Shown piece after piece: positions 57,601 through 64,000 of a stretch of 64,000 nt of DNA; the first letter of the stretch is position 1; every line of letters begins with the position of its first letter. This stretch comes from Ficedula albicollis. Taxonomy: Eukaryota > Chordata > Aves > Passeriformes > Muscicapidae. A program made the position numbers and the translations under genes. The notes below the pieces were generated by a model, which was not told where the DNA came from, made no database searches, and worked only from the letters and a program-made list of their open reading frames with translations. The stretch spans positions 28,741,749 through 28,805,748 of the forward strand of contig NC_021678.1 of assembly GCF_000247815.1 (NCBI RefSeq), in the 5' to 3' direction.

Positions 57601-60600
57601 ATTCTGCTCCATTGCAAAGGCCAGGATTTCCCCAGGGGCTGGGAATCCACTGCAGCAATGTTGCAACCCTCTCCTTTTACTGCTGGAGACTCCCCATGGC
57701 CAGATGTTTGGCATGGTCCCCCCAGAGCTCCCTGCAGCAGGGCATGTGTCTTACCACTGGCAGGTCTGGCAGATCCACGTCGTCGTAGAGCTCGTCCTGC
57801 TGCAGCCTGCCCTTGGGCAGGTTGTCGATGTAGGCGTTGGGCTCAGAGTATTTCCTCTGCATTAGGCTGTGAACAGGCAGCAGGACATCCCATCAGGGGG
57901 ACTGGACTTGCTGCATGGCTCTGCAGGGCTGCATTTTTAGACACCTGACCAGTCAGTCCTGAGGTCTGGGCAGCCAGGGGCAGCAGAGGAGAAGGCAGAG
58001 CCACACAAACAGAGTGGTCACTGCTGCTGCTGCCCCTTGAGCAGCACCCACCAGAGTGGGGCTGGATCTCCCCTCAGCTCCTTCCTTTCTCGCCCAGCCC
58101 TCAAACACAGCAGCACATTGACCCTGCCCCAGTGGCATGATGGACTGGGTGGCTGAGAGCCCAACCTACTACTGCAACAGGTAAGCTGCAGTTCATGCCA
58201 GATGCACTCTGGAGGGACAGGAAGTGCTCTCCTGTCCCAACAAAAAGTGACTGAGCTGCAGCTGTGAATTTACCACCTATTTCCATGGCACAAACCTCCC
58301 ACAAGGGGAGAGCCCCCTGCCCTGGTTTGCTTTCTCTTTCCCCATGCAGCCCCAACCCATTACCAGTGACATACAAGAAGGAATTCTTCGCAGCGCTCAC
58401 GATGCAGGAGACTCTGTCAGCATCCACGTAGTCGTAGGTGAATTCCTCTGGGTCTGTTTTCGAGCCTGACTCTGACAGGAGGAGGCCCAGCCAGTGACCC
58501 ATCTCCTCTGAGGACTTTGCCTGCAGGGTGATCAGACACACAGCACAGGTTGCAGCAGTGCTTTCTCTGCACCCACAGGGCTGATGCTGGCTTAGATTGG
58601 GTAGGGAAGCATGCTGACAATCCTCTGGGCTTCCAAGGGCAAAGATGAACTGCTGGCTATTTATAATAAATCTGAGGCCGCATTAAAAGTACAGATCTAT
58701 GTGTGGACTGATTTATAAATTTGGCAGCTGCATAAATACAGCTCTTTGCTCTGCTTCTTCCTAAAGTTAGCCTGCATTTTCCTTTTAGTGGTGATCAGCT
58801 CAGCTGTCTACAAGAGTAAGAGAAGTCTCTGGGGCCAGAGATGCTGGCAGGGAGCAGCTTTGGGTGAGGAAAGTGTGCGGGTTTTATTTTGCACCAGCAG
58901 AGTGCAGCAATGGGATTGCCAAAACAGAGACAAGGAGACCCGAGCCTGCAGGTCCTGCTGCCAGAGCACAAACCCCTTCCATGGCTCTTTGCAGAGGGGA
59001 CAGGAGAAGGGAAGAGTTTAAATCATCAGAGTCCATTGCTTTAACATGGTCAGTACCAATTCCCCGCAGCAGTGACATTTTACAACACGAAGAGTTAAAT
59101 TCTGTGCCATGAAGTCAGCTCTAGCAAATAGCCACATGCACCTCCAATGCAGGGGACTCCACCTGAAGCAAGAAGTTGGCTGGTGCAGCCACTTTTTGCA
59201 TTGATTTGAGGAGTCAGAGCACTAACCACAAAGTAAAATTCAGGGCAAGTGAATATATATATAGATACACTTTCCAAACTGGAAAGTATATTTTAAGCTT
59301 TCAGTCTGTTTTATTTAGCAGAGACTTCAGTCCCTGGGAAGCCTGCCAGCCAGCCAGCCATTCCGTACATTGAGTCTGACATTGAGTCTGACATCCCAAC
59401 AAAATACAGATTCTTCCATTCACAAAATGTCAATTTTCTCAGCACCTCTTCTTCACATCTGTAACTGGGCAAAATTTCTTAGATACAGAGATACCCTGAA
59501 TCAGAAACTAAACAAAAACATCTTCCAATTTCATGGCATGCCCTCAAAGTCAGTTGTTTGGCTATAAATATTCCACCCACTGGAAAAATACAGGAAATTG
59601 CTCACATTGTCCACCTCCTACTATAATCATGCTGTCGTCAGAGAGAAGTAAGATTAGAGATAAACAGTCCTGGATGTAGGCAAAGGAAAGTAACAGATGG
59701 AGATGAATTCACTTGCACTTTCAGGGGCAGATCTGTGATAGGCTTACTTGGGATGTGAGACCCATGGCTTTGGGGCTCTGTGGTCAAAAGATGAAGTTCT
59801 TTGTTCCTCCTAACCACAGCCTTAAATCCCTAAAGGGGCATTCTGCTCATCTACCATTAACCATCTGCAATGCACTCCACAGAACTTAATTATCCAAGGT
59901 CATCCTGCAGTCAGGGGAGAGAGAGGGGAATGTCCAGAGGACCCCACGTCCCACCCTAAGGTAAGTGCCTAAGATGAAGGCTGAATGGTCCCTCTGGAGG
60001 TGCCAGCATCAGACACAGCTGGATTACCAGTGAGGTGGGACACACTCCAGGTGACCATAGGCAGATGAACCCAATCCTGCTCTTCAGGTTCTGCTTTGTT
60101 GGACTGAGGCTCCTCTGGAGGAACTCACTGGCATTTAGACCTTCTGAGGTAGCCAAGCTGATGACTTTAGGCAGAGCTTTCTCAGGGACATACACCCTAC
60201 CTCCAAAACAAGCCGCTCCTCGCCGTTGTGCAGGATGCGGAAGGAGTAGAGATGGTCAGGGCTCGGCTCTGGGATGATTTCACAGCCTGCCAGACTCAGG
60301 GGCTGCTGAGCCAGTTTGCTTCTGTTCTTGTCCTGGTAGAAATGGAGGTGCCCGTCTTTTATCTGACACCACCGTGACTTCCACTGGCTGTTCACCAGCA
60401 CATTCAGGTAACCTGCAGGTAAGCACAGCTTACTTAGACACATTTTCCATTTAATCCATATTAATTTGTGTGCCTGGGGATTTCTAATGGCTAAATTATG
60501 AGATCACCACACAATGCAAAGCCACAGGCACCAATAAAGAACTAAAGCACAAAGACAAGCTGTCCTATCCATACAAAACAGTGAAAAGGGTAAAAATCTT

Positions 60601-63600
60601 GAAAATGAGACATTTGAAATTCAGGATAGGTTTGGAGCAGCAGGCTGGCTGCAGATGGCTGGACACAGTTGGTCCCAGGTGGTAAATACAAGCTGATCCT
60701 CAGAACTCTCCCTGCAGGCTGCCACACCCTGGGCAGCACAAATGCCCTGTGTGTGTGCCTGTCTGGTATTACCCACCCTTCTTCTTGGGGCACCCTGATG
60801 TGCCTGTCTGATATTACCCACCCTTCTTCTTGGGGCACCCTGAGAGCCAGAGGCACCACAATTTGCATGGATTTACTGGCAGGACCACCTGGCACAGCCA
60901 CCTTTGAGGAGGATGATGCCTGGTGCTCATCCTGCCCTGCACACTGAGATCCAGCCCTGAGACAAATCCTGCACAGGGGCTCATGCTGCCACTTACTTGA
61001 AGTCTCCAGGGATCTCTCTGGACTATCCATGGAGCTGGACTTCTTCCTCCCGAGGTTCATCAGGTTGCTCAGTTTCAGGCCAGTTGTGCCCTTCTTCTTA
61101 ACTACCAGAAATGAAAAAGACACCTGTGTGGCTTTCCCAGCTCCCAGCCTGCTGTCCCAGCTGGGGCTCCTGCCTCCTCCCTCACACACATCCCTTGCAG
61201 AGGGCAAACCTGCGACTCAGGGACAGGCTGAACAGTGCAAAGCCCAGGAGCAAGATGGCACCAGTAAGATCAGTAAGGGATTTGTGGAAGATGCCAATCT
61301 GTATTGCTTTGCACGTGGGTGGGCTCTGACCAAAGGTCATTGCAGGAGCAGTGGCAGGTACTTGCACAGCTGCTTCTGGGCAGGTACCAACCTCCCTTCA
61401 CTTTCCTACACCACAAACAATTTAATTAAGAACCGTTACCCATAAACATTTACTGTATTCAAGTCTTTTCCTCTCTAAAACAACAGACACAAGGTGGGAA
61501 GTTTATGTCCAAAGAGCCTCTTCAACATTCTCCACCTCAGCCGGTTTGTGAATAAGCTCATGGAACCAAGAGGTAACCCTGGTAAGAATATCAAATTCCC
61601 AGCAATGAATGCACACACAGCTTTCATCAGGTCTGTCAGAGGTGGCAGTGGCAGGAGGTACAGGGTCAATGCAGAGCCTGTGTTCTCTGTCATTCCCAGG
61701 GCAATGTTTTACCATCTTTGGTCTCAGCTGTGTCCGTGTGGCCGTCGGTGCTGCTCCCGCTCTCGGAGGCTGCAGAGTATCTCTCGGACACCTCCACCTG
61801 CCAACAAGCACCAGGCACAAGCTCCACAGATGCAGGTGACCCATTCTTCCAGCCAGAACGTGCTGCAAGGAGCTTTTCCCCCTTCTCCCCTCTTATGAGG
61901 TCCCACTCTCTCTGTAGCAGATGCTTTCACCCAGACATCCCCAGCCAGCTCACGCACACTGTGCCCTCCCCATTGTTCCTGGACATGCCCCACCCCAGCT
62001 GGGCTCACCTCTGAGGGGACACAGTGGCACCACCCTATGGCCTCCTACCCTGCAGCCTGGCTGGTGGGGGCCTTTGACAGTCCCTGTTGGGGGCACGGGC
62101 AGAGGAACATCCAGGGCCCCGGCAGGTCCATTCTGGGTGTCCACCAGAGACTCAGGAAAGTCTCTTTGTCCTCCCACTGTTTTGGAACAAGCTGCTCCCA
62201 GGGGAGTATCACCTAAACCTGGGCTAGAAATGGCCCAACCCAAGCATCCAAGGGTCTATGTCCCTCCCTGAGCTCCTGGTGAACACAACCATCCTACTGG
62301 ATGAGATAGCAGCTGCTGCCATGGATAGTGGATAGCCATATGCTGAGTTAGTCTGGGAGGGAAGATATGGCAACAAAATTAAAATGCAAAGGAAAATTAA
62401 GGTGGTTCCAAGTATGCTCCTTTTCAGCAGCACAGGGGTCTGGTCACACTCATATCAGTCTTTGCTTACCTAAAATTAAGGCTTCTACACTAGTATCTAT
62501 TGAGGGAATAGGGCTGGGAAGGTGAGTGCTGGTTCTGTCTGTAGAGACAAGATGTACCTTTGGGTAACTGAGACGCTGCGAGTCTGGGATGTACTGGTTG
62601 CCTTCACTGCCCCCTTCACAGAGGAGACCACTGGTCTCCTGGATTACCTGTGCAGAAGGGGAAGAGAGAGAGCTGTGAGAGAGCTGCAGTAACAGGATCA
62701 ATTAATCTACCTCAACTAGGACAGGCAAAACCACATGAGTGTGGGAGACCCATGGTTTACTGTCCCTGTGACCCTGGGGACTGTCCTGGTGTTGCATCAG
62801 GCATCCAGCAGAAATTGCTGGCTCCAAGTCACAGGGAGAGGCTGCCAGCAAAGTCAGTCTCAGAGCCCTGTGGCTGTCCTGGGCTCCAGGAGGCTCCTCC
62901 TCCTGCTGCTGTCTCAGGGGAAGGGCTTCATTTACCCCTACCTCAGCCAATTCATGCTGGGGACCCACCCCAGATATTTCCCCCCCAGCCACAGCAGCTG
63001 TGCTGGGAGGTCCCCATGTAGCCTCCAGCACACTGAAGGCAGCAGGGAGCTGCAGGAAGAATCTCTCCCAGGACATGAAAATGAAGTGGTATATTTGTAT
63101 AAAGTCACAGTGAGGAAGGGAGCCAGAGCACACAAGGACAGGACTGAGATAAGATCTGGTCTCCCACCAAAGCATGGCAGCGCCACTGGGACAAGTCCTG
63201 AAGGTGTCACTGACCCTGAGCCACTGCTCTGCCTGGTCCTTGCTCTGCAGCCCCAGCACAATGACATCAGCGTTCGTGGGGATGATCTTCAGCTTGTGCT
63301 CTTTCTTCCTCACTTGCTTCTCCTTGTGAATGACAGTGCAGCCCAGCAAATTCACGTCGAGCTGGGGGTTGTGGTCTTTGGAGCTCTTGTAGCACTGGGG
63401 AGGAAGACAGGAACAGGTGAGAGGCAGAGGAGGAACCTTCCTGCTCACCGGCAGGAGCTCGGCCCCACAAGTGACTCATGCAGCCACATGCATCACATGC
63501 ACTGAACACAAGAAGGTCCTACAGTTCTAAAAAGGCTGCACAGACTACACACAGGAGATCCCTGTATGTACAGGTACACATACACCTGACTGCATGTATA

Positions 63601-64000
63601 TATAGTCTGAATTACCTGTTACTGACACAGGATCAAGTATGTGTGAGCTCTGGGATAACTATCCCTTCTGCTCAACCACCTCAAAAAATTTCCCCAAAGA
63701 GTATCCCTAGACATTTTGGGGGATTAGGATTTTGGTCATAAATGTGTCCTTGTGCCCCCTTCAGCAATCCCATGCCCACGTTCCTTCTGAAAATGGAATA
63801 AGATCCCCAAATCTCCAGGACATGGTTTTTGAAGCATTGCTTCAAGGGGTACTTTGTTTTTTGCCAGCTTCCTTCCTCAGCTCATAAAACCAGACTATTT
63901 TAGAGAGAGTAGAGGATCTGCTCACCAGCAACCTGGTGTCCTTGATAACACACAGCTGTTTTGCCCACTGTCCCAGCCACTTCTTTCTCCACAGGAAGGC
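54649..64000 (-). CDS. AFAP1L2: Actin filament-associated protein 1-like 2 (XB130), 3' 14 exons, partial
   Basis: Cytoplasmic adaptor that links tyrosine kinases such as Src to PI3K signalling and actin (family knowledge). Minus-strand exons in transcript order: 64000-63926 (enters from the right edge), 63394-63215, 62647-62558, 61797-61713, 61101-60997, 60412-60201, 58520-58375, 57866-57755, 57096-56860, 56776-56590, 56375-56208, 55936-55755, 55156-55034, 54675-54649. Phases agree: 642 residues and TAG at 54651-54649. The first three exons hold the rest of PH domain 1, and 60412-58375 holds PH domain 2 ([23 protein letters not shown]). DELYDDVDL and DRVYLDL are possible tyrosine phosphorylation sites. 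A Glu/Lys/Leu-rich coiled coil spans 56375-55755. The protein ends EWEKKGAS, as in mammals. About 175 N-terminal residues lie outside the window. Confidence 0.96.
60756..60844. repeat. 45-bp tandem duplication in AFAP1L2 intron
   Basis: Two copies of about 45 bases, each with TATTACCCACCCTTCTTCTT and GGGGCACCCTGA, adjacent to each other. No coding role. Confidence 0.9.

Overview
This is vertebrate nuclear DNA, most likely from a bird. Genes are split into short exons, CR1-type LINE tails are present, and the gene order TDRD1 - VWA2 - AFAP1L2 matches the conserved order at human 10q25. A passerine is a reasonable guess but is not proven here.

Layout. 1-14589: TDRD1 (+), a germ-line piRNA-pathway scaffold. 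Twenty exons join in one open frame of 876 codons, with a MYND finger and three intact tudor blocks. The first tudor block known from mammals is only a decayed relic between 1930 and 3209. 14590-22173: intergenic, with the TDRD1 3'UTR, a short tandem repeat, a CpG-rich patch and a 1,190-base run of G inside a 32-bp minisatellite. 22174-48213: VWA2 (+), a secreted matrix protein (signal peptide, vWA, Cys-rich linker, EGF, vWA, vWA, EGF), 801 or 814 aa over 14 exons. One of its exons is present twice in a near-perfect 1.45-kb duplication split by a single N, which looks like an assembly artefact. An LTR-like element is present three times in the same area. 54649-64000: AFAP1L2/XB130 (-), the last 14 exons (642 residues), running off the right edge and tail-to-tail with VWA2.

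The most unusual object is a long open reading frame on the minus strand (37005-32998) inside a VWA2 intron. It is apparently intronless, about 1,270 codons long and very acidic, and most of it is a 22-residue repeat built around a W-E-E-G-T seed, with a short basic C-terminus. Two poly-G runs (86 and 90 bases) break its frame. Removing the 86 G's, or collapsing the 118-bp offset created by the other run and its flanking direct repeat, restores one continuous frame. The poly-G runs therefore look like assembly errors and the ORF like a real, unnamed gene.

The three named genes act in unrelated processes (piRNA biogenesis, extracellular matrix, actin/tyrosine-kinase signalling). No operon-like logic is expected. 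No tRNA, rRNA or CRISPR was seen.
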